The position numbers were made by a program, and so were the translations under genes. A stretch of DNA of 56,055 nt from an uncultured Acetatifactor sp. Its GTDB lineage: Bacteria; Bacillota; Clostridia; Lachnospirales; Lachnospiraceae. Every line of letters starts with the position of its first letter. The stretch's first letter is position 1. A model generated the notes under the pieces. The model was not told the origin of the DNA. It saw only the letters and a program-made list of their open reading frames with translations, and searched no databases. This document shows, in pieces, positions 44,767 to 53,767 of this stretch. The stretch lies in contig CAKRRU010000002.1 of NCBI GenBank assembly GCA_934394515.1, positions 1 to 56,055 on the forward strand. Reading direction: 5' to 3'.

Positions 44767-45924
44767 TCACAAGCTGAAATAGCCCGGCCGGTTCTGTTTC
44801 GCATATCCCATCAGTTCCAGTTCCATCAGTTTCCGATTCAGTGTGGTAATATCCGGATACTCGCCTTTTTCCCAGGCGTCTCTCAGAATTTCCTCGGTTG
44901 CTTTCGGTACCGCGTCCAACAATCCGTACACCCATTGCAATGATGCTTCCAGGTTCCTGATCGTATTTTCTTTTGCTGCTCTTTTTCGTTTTGCATTTTT
45001 CTTTTTTTCTGAATTACTGTTATCATTACCGACAATATTCTGTTTTTTCTCCCAGTTCTCCAGAAATTCTTCCAGAAAGCTTTCCGGAGAGAGGAATACT
45101 CCGGCTCCCTGCGTGAGTAAACGGTTGCATCCGTCGCTGAGTCTGTCCGTGATCCGTCCCGGTACCACATATACATCTTTTCCCTGCTCCAGAGCCATGT
45201 CCACCGTGATCAGTGTTCCGCTCTTCCGTCTCGCCTCTATGACGATCACCGCATCGGAAAGTCCGCTGACGATACGGTTTCTGGGTGGGAAAAAGGCAGG
45301 CATCGGCTGTATCCCCGGAGCATAGGTGGAGATCAGCCCTCCCGATTCCTGCAGCTGTTCGTATAATCCTCTGTTCTGGCTGGGATAACAAATATCCACA
45401 CCGCATCCCAGCACCCCAAAGGATACTCCCCCCGCTGACAGTGCCGCCTGCTGGCTGACACCGTCGATCCCTCTTGCCATGCCGCTGATGACCTGGATCT
45501 TCCGGCTCCCCAGATACCGTCCCAGTTCTTCCGCTACGAAACGACCGTATTCCGAACATTCTCTGGCTCCAATGACCGCTATGGACGGTTGCATGCTTTC
45601 CGGCAGTATCCCCCTGTAAAAGATCCCGTAGGGCGGATCCGGAATTTTTCGGAGTTTCTCCGGGAATTCCGGTTCTTCCCGCAGTACAAGACGGATCTGT
45701 TTTTCTTCCAGCTGACGGTACTCCTCCTGCAATCCCCCGCTTTTTTTCTGTCTGTCCATGTATTCTGCCACAGAATCACTCAGTATTTCTTTCCATCCGG
45801 ATACCCCGGCTTCATAAACCGCCTGCGGACTTCCGAAACGTTCCAGCAGCTGTCCCGCACGGATTCCTCCGATCATGGGAATACTGCAGATCCAATAGGC
45901 ATACATTCTCTCTTTTTCTGTCAT
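44767..45924 (-). CDS. dprA: DNA processing protein DprA (Smf)
   Basis: A 385-aa protein. It has an N-terminal SAM-like domain (about 1-80), a DprA Rossmann fold (about 105-300; IAVIGARECSEYGRFVAEEL, SGMARGIDGVSQQAALSAGG, FPPRNRIVSGLSDAVIVIEA), a basic linker (about 310-330; NSEKKKNAKRKRAAKE), and a C-terminal winged helix (about 335-385). DprA loads RecA on incoming single-stranded DNA. It lies 15 bases after comM, so both transformation-linked genes are probably one unit. Confidence 0.95.
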   Translation of the reverse strand: MTEKERMYAYWICSIPMIGGIRAGQLLERFGSPQAVYEAGVSGWKEILSDSVAEYMDRQKKSGGLQEEYRQLEEKQIRLVLREEPEFPEKLRKIPDPPYGIFYRGILPESMQPSIAVIGARECSEYGRFVAEELGRYLGSRKIQVISGMARGIDGVSQQAALSAGGVSFGVLGCGVDICYPSQNRGLYEQLQESGGLISTYAPGIQPMPAFFPPRNRIVSGLSDAVIVIEARRKSGTLITVDMALEQGKDVYVVPGRITDRLSDGCNRLLTQGAGVFLSPESFLEEFLENWEKKQNIVGNDNSNSEKKKNAKRKRAAKENTIRNLEASLQWVYGLLDAVPKATEEILRDAWEKGEYPDITTLNRKLMELELMGYAKQNRPGYFSL

Positions 45925-45939
45925 TTTCCTCTATCCTTT

Positions 45940-47484
45940 TTAATTCCAATATTTTTCCGAAGGCCGGTAGCATGCTGCCTCCAGCAGATGATCTTTTATA
46001 ATGTTTTTACTCCCTTCCAGGTCTGCTATGGTACGGGCAGTCTTCAGAATCCGATGATACGCTCTGGCGCTGAGTTTCAGTGTGTCGTACATCCGCTCCA
46101 TGACCCCGGTCTCTTCCGCTCCCAGCCCGCAATATTTCTCCATATCCGCCGACGGGATATCTCCGTTAAAACGATACCCTGTTCCCGCAAAGCGTTCTGT
46201 CTGAATCTCTCTGGCGCATCTGATCTTCTCTTTCATCTCCTCACTGCCCGTTGACAAAACTGATCTCTGTAAATGCAAAATATCTACCGGCTGTAATTCC
46301 ACACACAGATCTATCCGGTCCAGAATCGGTCCCGATACTTTCCCCAGATATTTTTCGATCTGAGGCTGCGTGCAGCGACATTTATTACGATCCGGATAAT
46401 ATCCGCAGGGGCAGGGATTCATTGCCGCCACCAGCATGAAATCCGACGGATAGTTGATCATCCCTGCCGCCCTGGCGATCTGTACTTTGTGATCTTCCAT
46501 CGGCTGCCGCATACTGTCCAGTACCGTTCTTGAGAATTCCGGCAATTCATCCAAAAAGAGTACTCCCCTGTGCGCCAGTGATACCATTCCCGGTCTCGGA
46601 ATACCGGTTCCTCCTCCGATCAGCGCAGCCTGGGTAACCGTATGATGCGGGGCAAAAAACGGTCTCTGCGTGATCAGCGCCTGTCCTGCCGAAAGCAGGC
46701 CTGCCACACTGAAGATTCCGGTCACTTCCAGACTTTCTTCCAATGTAAGCGGCGGCAAAATTCCGGGAATTCTCCCTGCTATCATAGATTTCCCCACTCC
46801 CGGCTGTCCCACCATTAACAGATTATGAAATCCTGCTGCCGCGATCATGGCTCCTCTCTTGGCGTTTTCCTGTCCGGTCACCTCCCGGAAGTCTCCCCTG
46901 CCCTTTCCGCCTTCCTTTTGCAACAGTTCCTCTGCCCGGATCCTTGGTTTATAAATATGTTTTCCCTCCTCGGACGGATTCAGCAATGCGGCCACCAGCT
47001 CTGTAAGACTGTTCACTCCCCACACCGTAATTCCCGGGATCACTGCTGCCTCCAGTGCGTTTTCTCCGGGTACTACGATCTTCCTGATCTCCTTTTTAAC
47101 CGCCTCCTGTACAATGGGAAGTACACCTTTTACCTTTTTAATCTCCCCGTTTAATCCCAGTTCTCCCAGAAACAATGTATCCTGCAAGGTTTCCTCCGGC
47201 AAAAGTTCCATATCTCTTAATAATCCCATTGCTATCGGAAGGTCAAATGCAGTACCGTCCTTACGCCTGTCCGCCGGTGCAAGATTGACTGTAATATGAC
47301 AGGGCGGAAGCTGAAATCCGGAATTTTTCATGGCAACGCATACTCTTTCTTTGGATTCTCTGACTTCACTTCCCAGGGAACCTACCATTTGAAACGCCGG
47401 AAGTCCTCCCGCAAGATCCACTTCCACACGGATCAGCTGTGCCTGCAGTCCGTAAACTGCGGCCGAATAAATAGTTGTAAACAT
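45940..47484 (-). CDS. comM: YifB/ComM family Mg-chelatase-like AAA+ ATPase
   Basis: A 514-aa protein. An N-terminal Lon-protease-like domain (ChlI type; about 1-170; TAFDLPIAMGLL) is followed by the AAA+ module with Walker A (GQPGVGKSMIAGR), Walker B (GVLFLDELPEF) and the Mg-chelatase C-terminal domain, with a four-Cys metal site seen at PCPCGYYPDRNKCRCT. ComM of naturally transformable bacteria drives branch migration during DNA integration. AGGAGG precedes the ATG. The 201-base spacer before it holds the pilT-side hairpin and AT-rich sequence without a clear promoter. Confidence 0.95.
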   Translation of the reverse strand: MFTTIYSAAVYGLQAQLIRVEVDLAGGLPAFQMVGSLGSEVRESKERVCVAMKNSGFQLPPCHITVNLAPADRRKDGTAFDLPIAMGLLRDMELLPEETLQDTLFLGELGLNGEIKKVKGVLPIVQEAVKKEIRKIVVPGENALEAAVIPGITVWGVNSLTELVAALLNPSEEGKHIYKPRIRAEELLQKEGGKGRGDFREVTGQENAKRGAMIAAAGFHNLLMVGQPGVGKSMIAGRIPGILPPLTLEESLEVTGIFSVAGLLSAGQALITQRPFFAPHHTVTQAALIGGGTGIPRPGMVSLAHRGVLFLDELPEFSRTVLDSMRQPMEDHKVQIARAAGMINYPSDFMLVAAMNPCPCGYYPDRNKCRCTQPQIEKYLGKVSGPILDRIDLCVELQPVDILHLQRSVLSTGSEEMKEKIRCAREIQTERFAGTGYRFNGDIPSADMEKYCGLGAEETGVMERMYDTLKLSARAYHRILKTARTIADLEGSKNIIKDHLLEAACYRPSEKYWN

Positions 47485-47644
47485 AAAATACCTCCTTTTT
47501 GAACGTCTTAAAGAAAAACCTTTATAGAGTTTGTGAATAAAATAATGGAAGTTTTAAGAATGCCCCTGACAATGCTTCGGACATAATAATCAATAACGTA
47601 AAACAGATAATATTAGAATTTGTATTTAGAATATATTTTTTATT

Positions 47645-47677
47645 CCGGCGGCTTACGGTACTCCGCAAAGCCACCGG
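47645..47677 (-). terminator. Strong hairpin after pilT, possible terminator
   Basis: CCGGTGGCTT pairs with AAGCCGCCGG (10 bp with one G-U on the minus-strand RNA) and an inner CGG/CCG adds three pairs. It starts nine bases after the pilT stop. The following bases are A-rich rather than U-rich on this strand, so termination efficiency is uncertain. Confidence 0.45.
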
Positions 47678-47685
47678 TCATTTCA

Positions 47686-48738
47686 TCAGATCTTATTTTC
47701 CATACTGTCGGGATCCTGTGCAAACTGGATCGCATGCTCCCTGTCGATCTTGCCTTCGAAATACAGCTGTACAATCGCCTCATCCATGGTGATCATTCCC
47801 AGCTTACGGTTCGTCTGCATAACACTTGCCAGCTGATGGGATTTTCCTTCCCGGATAAGATTACGCACCGCATGATTGGCATGCATGACCTCAAAAGCCG
47901 CCACACGGTGTTTCCCATCTGCCGTGGGAATCAGCTGCTGGGATATCACGGCCTCCAGCGTATTGGAAAGCTGTACTCTGATCTGTTGCTGCTGGTGCGG
48001 CGGGAATACATCGATCACACGGTCTACGGTACTGGCCGCACCGATCGTATGTAATGTGGACAGTACCAGATGTCCCGTCTCTGCTGCTGTAATGGCAACA
48101 CTGATGGTTTCAAAATCTCTCATCTCACCCACCAGAATAACATCCGGATCTTCTCTGAGGGCCGCTCTCAGTGCATTGGCGTAATTGTTGGAGTCGATAC
48201 CGATCTCTCTCTGATTGACCATAGACATTTTATGCTGATGCAGATACTCGATAGGATCCTCCAGCGTAATTACATGTGCGTCCCTGTTATTATTAATTTT
48301 ATCAATGATCGCCGCAAGTGTGGTGGATTTACCGCTTCCGGTAGGGCCGGTGACCAATACCAGTCCACGTTTTCTCTGGTATAATTCCACAACCGATTCC
48401 GGTACGCCCAGTTCCTCCGGAGAAGGCACCACGGTTCCCACCAGTCGGAATGCCAACGCTACAGAGCCTCTCTGCTTATAGGCGTTTACACGGTAACGTC
48501 CGCAGTTCGGAATAGAGAAGGACATATCGTATTCTCCGCGTTCTTCAAAACGTTCCCGCTGCACTTCAGTCATAATATTGACCAGGACTTCCAGTGTATC
48601 CGCAGGAAGCATCTTGGGATAATCCATGGTGATCAGATTACCGTTCACTCGCATTTTCGGCGGAATTCCCACCGTAAGGTGCACATCACTGGCTCCTGCT
48701 TCTTTTGCAGCCCTGAGTATTTCTTCTATTGTTGGCAT
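47686..48738 (-). CDS. pilT: PilT-type retraction ATPase
   Basis: A 350-aa PilT/VirB11 family ATPase. It has an N-terminal PAS-like domain (SDVHLTVGIPPKMRVNG), Walker A GPTGSGKST (131-139), an Asp box (HVITLEDPIEYLHQHKMSMV NQREIG), Walker B (EDPDVILVGEMRD), a His box (TGHLVLSTLHTIGA) and the AIRNLIRE-like PilT motif (AVRNLIREGKSHQ). PilT powers pilus retraction in type IV pilus systems. No other pilus gene (pilB, pilC, pilin) is present in the window. It follows the HD-domain gene after 26 bases. Confidence 0.93.
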   Translation of the reverse strand: MPTIEEILRAAKEAGASDVHLTVGIPPKMRVNGNLITMDYPKMLPADTLEVLVNIMTEVQRERFEERGEYDMSFSIPNCGRYRVNAYKQRGSVALAFRLVGTVVPSPEELGVPESVVELYQRKRGLVLVTGPTGSGKSTTLAAIIDKINNNRDAHVITLEDPIEYLHQHKMSMVNQREIGIDSNNYANALRAALREDPDVILVGEMRDFETISVAITAAETGHLVLSTLHTIGAASTVDRVIDVFPPHQQQQIRVQLSNTLEAVISQQLIPTADGKHRVAAFEVMHANHAVRNLIREGKSHQLASVMQTNRKLGMITMDEAIVQLYFEGKIDREHAIQFAQDPDSMENKI

Positions 48739-48764
48739 AATTGTTGTTCCTCACTTTGCTGAGC

Positions 48765-49838
48765 TTATCTTTTCATAATATAACGGTTATCCATCGTCTT
48801 CATGACATCCACAATTGTAATGTCATCATTTTCCGGAAGGGACAGCGTTAAAATACTGTTGTCACGGAAGCTTACTACCGTAGGCCTTAAGACATTGTTC
48901 TCGTTCTCATTCAATACCAGTGCCTTTTCTCCCGTACTAAGTTCGACACTTGCTCCCGGCGGCAGAATATTAATAGATTTTATGAGTGCTCTGACCGTCT
49001 CCTGATCATATACTTCAGGATGATCCAGCAATTCCTGTATTGCCTTCACTTCTGACTGTGCCGTTCCCTGTAATGTCATGGCCGTGATCTCATCAAAGCG
49101 GTTCGCCACCAGTAAAACATTTGCTCCTGCGAGCATCTTATACCGGCTTTCTTTTCCTTCCTCCGGGAAAAGATCCAGCTGCTTTCTGGCCGCCTGCTGA
49201 CAGATCCTTCGGATTCCGGGACCATCCGTTGCGAAGGCTTCTTCTATCACGCTATATGCCTCTTCCTGTGTTTCACAGTTTCTCAGCATATCATCTCCGG
49301 AATACGGGGCTCCATAATATACCTCATCATGCTTCTTTAGCTTTCCCATATCATGAAGGATCGCCGCACACACTGTATGATATTGTTCTTCCCGTCTTAT
49401 ATTCATTACATGGGTGATCATGGCGCAGAGTATTGCCACATTCAGGGAATGTCTGGAGACATAGTCCTCCAGGCTTCTCAGATTCTGGTAGAAATTGATT
49501 TTTTCATCTAAATGTCCATAGTTGCGGATCACCATATCCGCGATTGCCTGTGTCCGGCTCTGTTTTCTGGTCTTCAGAATACGATCCAGTTCCTCTTCGA
49601 TGCTGCTCACAGCCTTGATCTGAAACCGTTCAAATTCCAGATCTTCCTGTGTCATGGGAGGCAGCGGTTCTGCCGGTTCCAGAACATAAATACCGAGCAA
49701 GCCGAAATTACGTATACTTTCTATTGCCTGTACTGACAAAAGGGAATTCCTGTCAAATAACAGAATACTTTTCTTATTGTATACCGGTCTGGCCAGACGC
49801 ATTCCGGTTTTTAAGTCTTCTGTCCTTACAAAATGCAT
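48765..49838 (-). CDS. Degenerate HD-GYP-like protein
   Basis: A 357-aa protein. The N-terminus (TEDLKTGMRLARPVYNKKSI LLFDRNSLLS) matches the small beta domain found before HD-GYP modules. The HD core is partly kept (SRHSLNVAILCAMITHV, AAILHDMGKLKKHD), but the HHExxDGxGYP segment is missing and the later VAD(R)FD element reads VANRFDEIT. c-di-GMP phosphodiesterase activity is therefore unlikely; a sensor or scaffold role is possible. The ATG at 49838 follows GGGGGAAAAGGG; an in-frame start at 49931 would lie upstream of the transcription start. The gene pairs with pilT. Confidence 0.8.
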   Translation of the reverse strand: MHFVRTEDLKTGMRLARPVYNKKSILLFDRNSLLSVQAIESIRNFGLLGIYVLEPAEPLPPMTQEDLEFERFQIKAVSSIEEELDRILKTRKQSRTQAIADMVIRNYGHLDEKINFYQNLRSLEDYVSRHSLNVAILCAMITHVMNIRREEQYHTVCAAILHDMGKLKKHDEVYYGAPYSGDDMLRNCETQEEAYSVIEEAFATDGPGIRRICQQAARKQLDLFPEEGKESRYKMLAGANVLLVANRFDEITAMTLQGTAQSEVKAIQELLDHPEVYDQETVRALIKSINILPPGASVELSTGEKALVLNENENNVLRPTVVSFRDNSILTLSLPENDDITIVDVMKTMDNRYIMKR

Positions 49839-49902
49839 CCCTTTTCCCCCTTTTATCGAATCGTAATATTTACGTGCAGATAAGTAAGCACTTATAGAAA
49901 TA

Positions 49903-49931
49903 AATATATCACAGTGTCCATAAATTGACAA
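49903..49931 (-). promoter_or_regulatory. Sigma-A promoter of the HD-domain/pilT pair
   Basis: -35 TTGTCA (49926-49931) and -10 TATATT (49903-49908), 17-base spacer, minus strand, directly after the sigK stop. It gives a leader of about 58 bases and fixes the start of the HD-domain gene at 49838. Confidence 0.75.
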
Positions 49932-49939
49932 GGTCGTGT

Positions 49940-50575
49940 TTAGTCCTCACGAAGTTCCTGTGCCAGTTTGTGCAGTGCCCTTTTTTCCATACGTGATACG
50001 TAGCTTCTGGATATTCCAAGCATATCTCCCACTTCCTGCTGCGTATGCTCCTTCCTTCCGAGCACCCCGTACCGTAAGACAAGGATCCGGTACTCCCTTT
50101 CCGTCAGGCATTTGTCCAATGCCAGGAAAAGTCTCTTTATATTTCTTCCCAGCTCCAGATCCTCTACCACGTCCTTCTGCTTTTCCTGAATGATATCCAG
50201 CAGGTGTATGGCATTTCCTTCTTTGTCCTGACCGATCGGTTCATATAATGATACTTCCCTGGAAAGCTTTTTGCGGCTGCGCAGCATCATCAGAAGCTCA
50301 TTGTCAATGCATCTGCAGGCATAAGTTGCCAGTCTCCCTTTGCCGGAATCAAAGGAATTCACTGCTTTGATCAGCCCGATACATCCAATGGAGATCAGGT
50401 CTTCCATATCCTCATCTATATTTTGGTATTTTTTTGCAATATGTGCCACCAGACGTAAGTTTCTCTCCACCAGGATCTCCTTTGCCTGTCTGGCTTCTTC
50501 CACGGTACCTTCACGGAGCATACGGATATAATAAGCTTCTTCGTGTGCGGTTAATGGCTGCTGAAAGGTCTTCAA
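49940..50575 (-). CDS. sigK: Sporulation sigma factor SigK, no pro-sequence
   Basis: A 211-aa sigma factor. Region 2 (EDLISIGCIGLIKAVNSFDS, LATYACRCIDNELLMMLRSR), the SigK-type segment EVSLYEPIGQDKEGNAIHLL, and region 4 (TQQEVGDMLGISRSYVSRME KRALHKL) are clear; this pattern fits SigK rather than SigE. It controls late mother-cell genes. The start is TTG (50575) with GGAGG six bases upstream. The protein begins at the point matching mature B. subtilis SigK (FQQPLT), and a TAA stop lies in frame nine codons upstream, so no pro-peptide can be made. The gene is uninterrupted (no skin element). Confidence 0.85.
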   Translation of the reverse strand: MKTFQQPLTAHEEAYYIRMLREGTVEEARQAKEILVERNLRLVAHIAKKYQNIDEDMEDLISIGCIGLIKAVNSFDSGKGRLATYACRCIDNELLMMLRSRKKLSREVSLYEPIGQDKEGNAIHLLDIIQEKQKDVVEDLELGRNIKRLFLALDKCLTEREYRILVLRYGVLGRKEHTQQEVGDMLGISRSYVSRMEKRALHKLAQELRED

Positions 50576-50605
50576 AAAGCACCTCCGTGGGACAGTTGCT
50601 TATGA

Positions 50606-50635
50606 TAGTTTATGTATTTTTCTGTCCACAAGTGC
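50606..50635 (-). promoter_or_regulatory. Candidate mother-cell (sigma-K/E type) promoter of sigK
   Basis: On the minus strand CATAAACTA (50606-50614) fits the sigma-K -10 pattern CATAnnnTA, with a weak AC-containing -35 (GCAC, 50632-50635) 17 bases upstream. It lies about 30 bases before the TTG start. Confidence 0.3.
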
Positions 50636-50655
50636 CTGTCAGTCTCTCCGGATTC

Positions 50656-51810
50656 TCAGAATAAAAACTGTGCCATCACATAATTGCTCAAATCCAGCCC
50701 TCTCTTTGTCAGCGCAAGAAAACGTTCCCCAGATTCCGTGCAGTCTACCGTCAGCAGACCGTCTGCAATATTCTGATCTATGATTTTTCCATAGACTTCT
50801 TCCATCCGCTTGCCATACTGTTTCTGAAACGCCTCGTAGGATACGCCTCTTGTCAGGCGCAATCCCAGAAACATGGTCTCTTCCATCCGGTCCTGTACCG
50901 TAAGCTTCTGCACTTCTTCCCTGCATTCCAGTGGATGCTTCAGATATTCCGTAAGTGCTCTTTTGTTCTGAAATCTCACGTTATCGACCATGGACGCCGC
51001 TCCGATCCCGAAGCCCAGATACTCCCTGCGCACCCAGTATCCCACATTATGTCTGCATTCATAGCCTTCGATCGCATAATTAGAGATTTCATAACGCCTG
51101 AATCCATACTGTGCCAGAATCTCTATCGTCTCCTCGTACATAGCCCGTTCCGTATCTTCATCAGGCAGCGGCAGTTTCCCTTTTTCCTGCATTGTGGCAA
51201 AGGGAGTTCCTTCTTCCACGATCAGGCTGTACGCGGATATATGCTGCGGCACGGGATCCAGATGCAGCACTTTTTCCAACGTATCCCGATACGTATCTAA
51301 CGTCTGTCCCGGAAGTCCGCTCATTACATCCACGTTTATATTCCGAAAGCCTGCTGCCACCGCTTCCCGGTACACCTCATAAAAGCAGTCAAAATCATGG
51401 ATTCTGCCAAGTATTTGCAGTTCTTTTGCCTGTGCCGACTGCATGCCGATGCTGAGTCTGTTGATTCCGGCTGCATGAAAGCTGCGAAGCTTCTCTTCAG
51501 ATGCAGTTCCGGGATTCACCTCCATCGTGATCTCCGCATCCTGCGCCACCTCAAAGTTCTCCCGGATAATGTGCATCAGCTGCTGCACGTATTCACCGGA
51601 TAACAGAGACGGTGTTCCCCCGCCTAAAAATATACTTGTCACCCTGCGGTCTTCATACGCTGCCGCTCTTCCCCTGATCTCTGCAAAAAGTGCAGCCATA
51701 TAAGCTCCGATCGTCTGCTCCGTCGCCGGTGCGGACAGGAAATCACAATAGCTGCACTTTTTTACACAAAAGGGAATGTGAATATATAATTCCAATTCCT
51801 TGTGTTCCAT
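50656..51810 (-). CDS. hemW: Radical SAM protein HemW (HemN-like)
   Basis: A 384-aa radical SAM enzyme. The Fe-S motif CVKKCSYCDF lies near the N-terminus, with GGGTPS, SIGMQS and a C-terminal HemN domain (about 290-380). HemW family proteins act as heme chaperones; older annotation is oxygen-independent coproporphyrinogen III oxidase. The ATG at 51810 has GGAG six bases upstream; an ATG four codons earlier has no ribosome site. It follows lepA closely, the common clostridial lepA-hemW arrangement. Confidence 0.92.
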   Translation of the reverse strand: MEHKELELYIHIPFCVKKCSYCDFLSAPATEQTIGAYMAALFAEIRGRAAAYEDRRVTSIFLGGGTPSLLSGEYVQQLMHIIRENFEVAQDAEITMEVNPGTASEEKLRSFHAAGINRLSIGMQSAQAKELQILGRIHDFDCFYEVYREAVAAGFRNINVDVMSGLPGQTLDTYRDTLEKVLHLDPVPQHISAYSLIVEEGTPFATMQEKGKLPLPDEDTERAMYEETIEILAQYGFRRYEISNYAIEGYECRHNVGYWVRREYLGFGIGAASMVDNVRFQNKRALTEYLKHPLECREEVQKLTVQDRMEETMFLGLRLTRGVSYEAFQKQYGKRMEEVYGKIIDQNIADGLLTVDCTESGERFLALTKRGLDLSNYVMAQFLF

Positions 51811-51828
51811 ATAAATCTCCATCGATAA

Positions 51829-53646
51829 TTATTTATCGTCATCGAGCTTCAGTACACTCATGAATGCCTTCTGAGGGATCTCTACATTGCCGAACTGGCG
51901 CATACGTTTTTTACCCTCTTTCTGCTTCTCAAGCAGTTTCTTCTTACGGGTAATATCGCCGCCGTAACATTTTGCCAGTACATCCTTACGCATCGCCTTC
52001 ACTGTCTCTCTTGCGATCACTTTGCCGCCGATCGCCGCCTGAATGGGGATCTCGAATAAGTGTCTGGGGATCTCGTCCTTCAGCTTTTCACACATTTTAC
52101 GTCCTCTCTCGTAAGCCGAATCGGCAAAAACGATGAAGGACAGTGCATCCACTTCCTCACGGTTGATCAGAATATCCAGCTTCACAAGGTTGGATCTCTC
52201 ATATCCTTTCAGGTCATAATCAAATGAAGCATAACCGCGGGAACGGGATTTCAAAGCATCGAAAAAGTCATAGATGATCTCATTCAACGGCAGTTCGTAT
52301 TTCAATAAGGCTCTGGTGCCTTCGATATATTCCATGCCGAGATATTTGCCGCGGCGCTCCTGGCACAGCTCCATGATCGAACCGATGAACTCGCTTGTCA
52401 CCATGATCTCCGCATTGACGACCGGTTCTTCCATGTACTCGATCTCCGAAGGATCCGGCAGATTGGAAGGATTGGTCAGTTCGATCACTTCGCCGTTGGT
52501 CTTGTGTACTTTATAGACAACGCCGGGTGCGGTGGTCACCAGATCAAGATTATATTCTCTCTCCAGTCTCTCCTGGATGATCTCCAGATGTAACAGTCCC
52601 AGGAAACCGCAGCGGAAACCAAATCCCAAGGCAATCGAAGTCTCCGGCTCATAGAACAGGGAGGCATCATTTAACTGTAGCTTTTCCAGTGCATCTCTCA
52701 GATCCGGATATTTGGAACCGTCTGCGGGATAGAGACCGCAATACACCATAGACTGCACCTTTTTATAACCGGGCAGCGGCTCCGCACAGGGATTGTTGTC
52801 ATCCGTTACCGTATCACCTACCGCCGTATCCTTTACATTTTTAATAGAAGCGGTAATATATCCTACCATTCCGGCAGAAAGCTCGTCACAGGGAATAAAT
52901 TGTCCTGCACCGAAATAGCCTACTTCCACGACTTCTTCCTTCGCACCGGTTGCCATCATGCGGATCACCGTACCCTTTTTTACCGTGCCTTCCATCACAC
53001 GGCAGAAAATGATAACTCCCTTATAGGAATCATATACGGAGTCAAAGATCAGTGCCTGCAAGGGATTCTCCGGATTCCCCTTCGGTGCCGGAATCTTCTT
53101 CACGATCTGTTCCAGCACTTCCTCAATGCCGATACCGTTTTTCGCAGAAATCAGTGGTGCATCCTGTGCCTCAATGCCGATCACATCCTCGATCTCCTCG
53201 ATGACTCTCTGCGGGTCCGCACTGGGCAGATCGATTTTATTGATGACAGGAAATACATCCAGGTCATGATCCAGTGCCAGATAGACATTGGCCAGGGTCT
53301 GTGCTTCGATACCCTGTGCCGCATCCACAACAAGGATTGCTCCGTCACAGGCTGCCAGGGATCTGCTTACTTCGTAGTTAAAGTCTACATGTCCCGGAGT
53401 ATCGATCAGATTGAAAATATATTCTTCGCCGTCCTGTGCCTTGTACACGGTACGCACCGCCTGCGCTTTGATCGTGATACCGCGCTCCCGTTCCAGATCC
53501 ATATTGTCCAGAACCTGTGCCTGCATCTCTCTGCTGGTAAGGAGTCCTGTTTTTTCGATAATACGGTCCGCCAGGGTGGATTTACCGTGATCTATATGTG
53601 CCACAATACAAAAATTGCGGATCTTGCTCTGGTCTATTGCTGCCAT
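51829..53646 (-). CDS. lepA: Elongation factor 4 (LepA)
   Basis: A 605-aa translational GTPase. G1 is [10 protein letters not shown]2/G3 are RERGITI and DTPGHVDF, and G4 is NKIDLPSA. The LepA-specific C-terminal domain is present ([44 protein letters not shown]). It acts on the ribosome in translation under stress. It is preceded by its own promoter and followed by hemW after 18 bases. Confidence 0.97.
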   Translation of the reverse strand: MAAIDQSKIRNFCIVAHIDHGKSTLADRIIEKTGLLTSREMQAQVLDNMDLERERGITIKAQAVRTVYKAQDGEEYIFNLIDTPGHVDFNYEVSRSLAACDGAILVVDAAQGIEAQTLANVYLALDHDLDVFPVINKIDLPSADPQRVIEEIEDVIGIEAQDAPLISAKNGIGIEEVLEQIVKKIPAPKGNPENPLQALIFDSVYDSYKGVIIFCRVMEGTVKKGTVIRMMATGAKEEVVEVGYFGAGQFIPCDELSAGMVGYITASIKNVKDTAVGDTVTDDNNPCAEPLPGYKKVQSMVYCGLYPADGSKYPDLRDALEKLQLNDASLFYEPETSIALGFGFRCGFLGLLHLEIIQERLEREYNLDLVTTAPGVVYKVHKTNGEVIELTNPSNLPDPSEIEYMEEPVVNAEIMVTSEFIGSIMELCQERRGKYLGMEYIEGTRALLKYELPLNEIIYDFFDALKSRSRGYASFDYDLKGYERSNLVKLDILINREEVDALSFIVFADSAYERGRKMCEKLKDEIPRHLFEIPIQAAIGGKVIARETVKAMRKDVLAKCYGGDITRKKKLLEKQKEGKKRMRQFGNVEIPQKAFMSVLKLDDDK

Positions 53647-53719
53647 TTATGATTTCCTTTCTGTTACAGTTCAAAAGTAAGAGTGACTGCCTTTTCCACA
53701 GCCATCCCTGCAACTTACG

Positions 53720-53748
53720 ATTGTAGCAGAATTCTGAAATCTTGTCTA
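53720..53748 (-). promoter_or_regulatory. Sigma-A promoter of lepA-hemW
   Basis: -35 TAGACA (53743-53748) and -10 TACAAT (53720-53725), spacer 17, with TG one base before the -10 (extended), minus strand. The leader is about 65 bases. Confidence 0.7.
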
Positions 53749-53767
53749 TGATTTTATATGTAACCGC

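Noticed and set aside
47485-47640. Promoter search before comM
   Set aside because: AT-rich spacer gives several weak -10-like strings, but none with a -35 at 16-18 bases; no call made.
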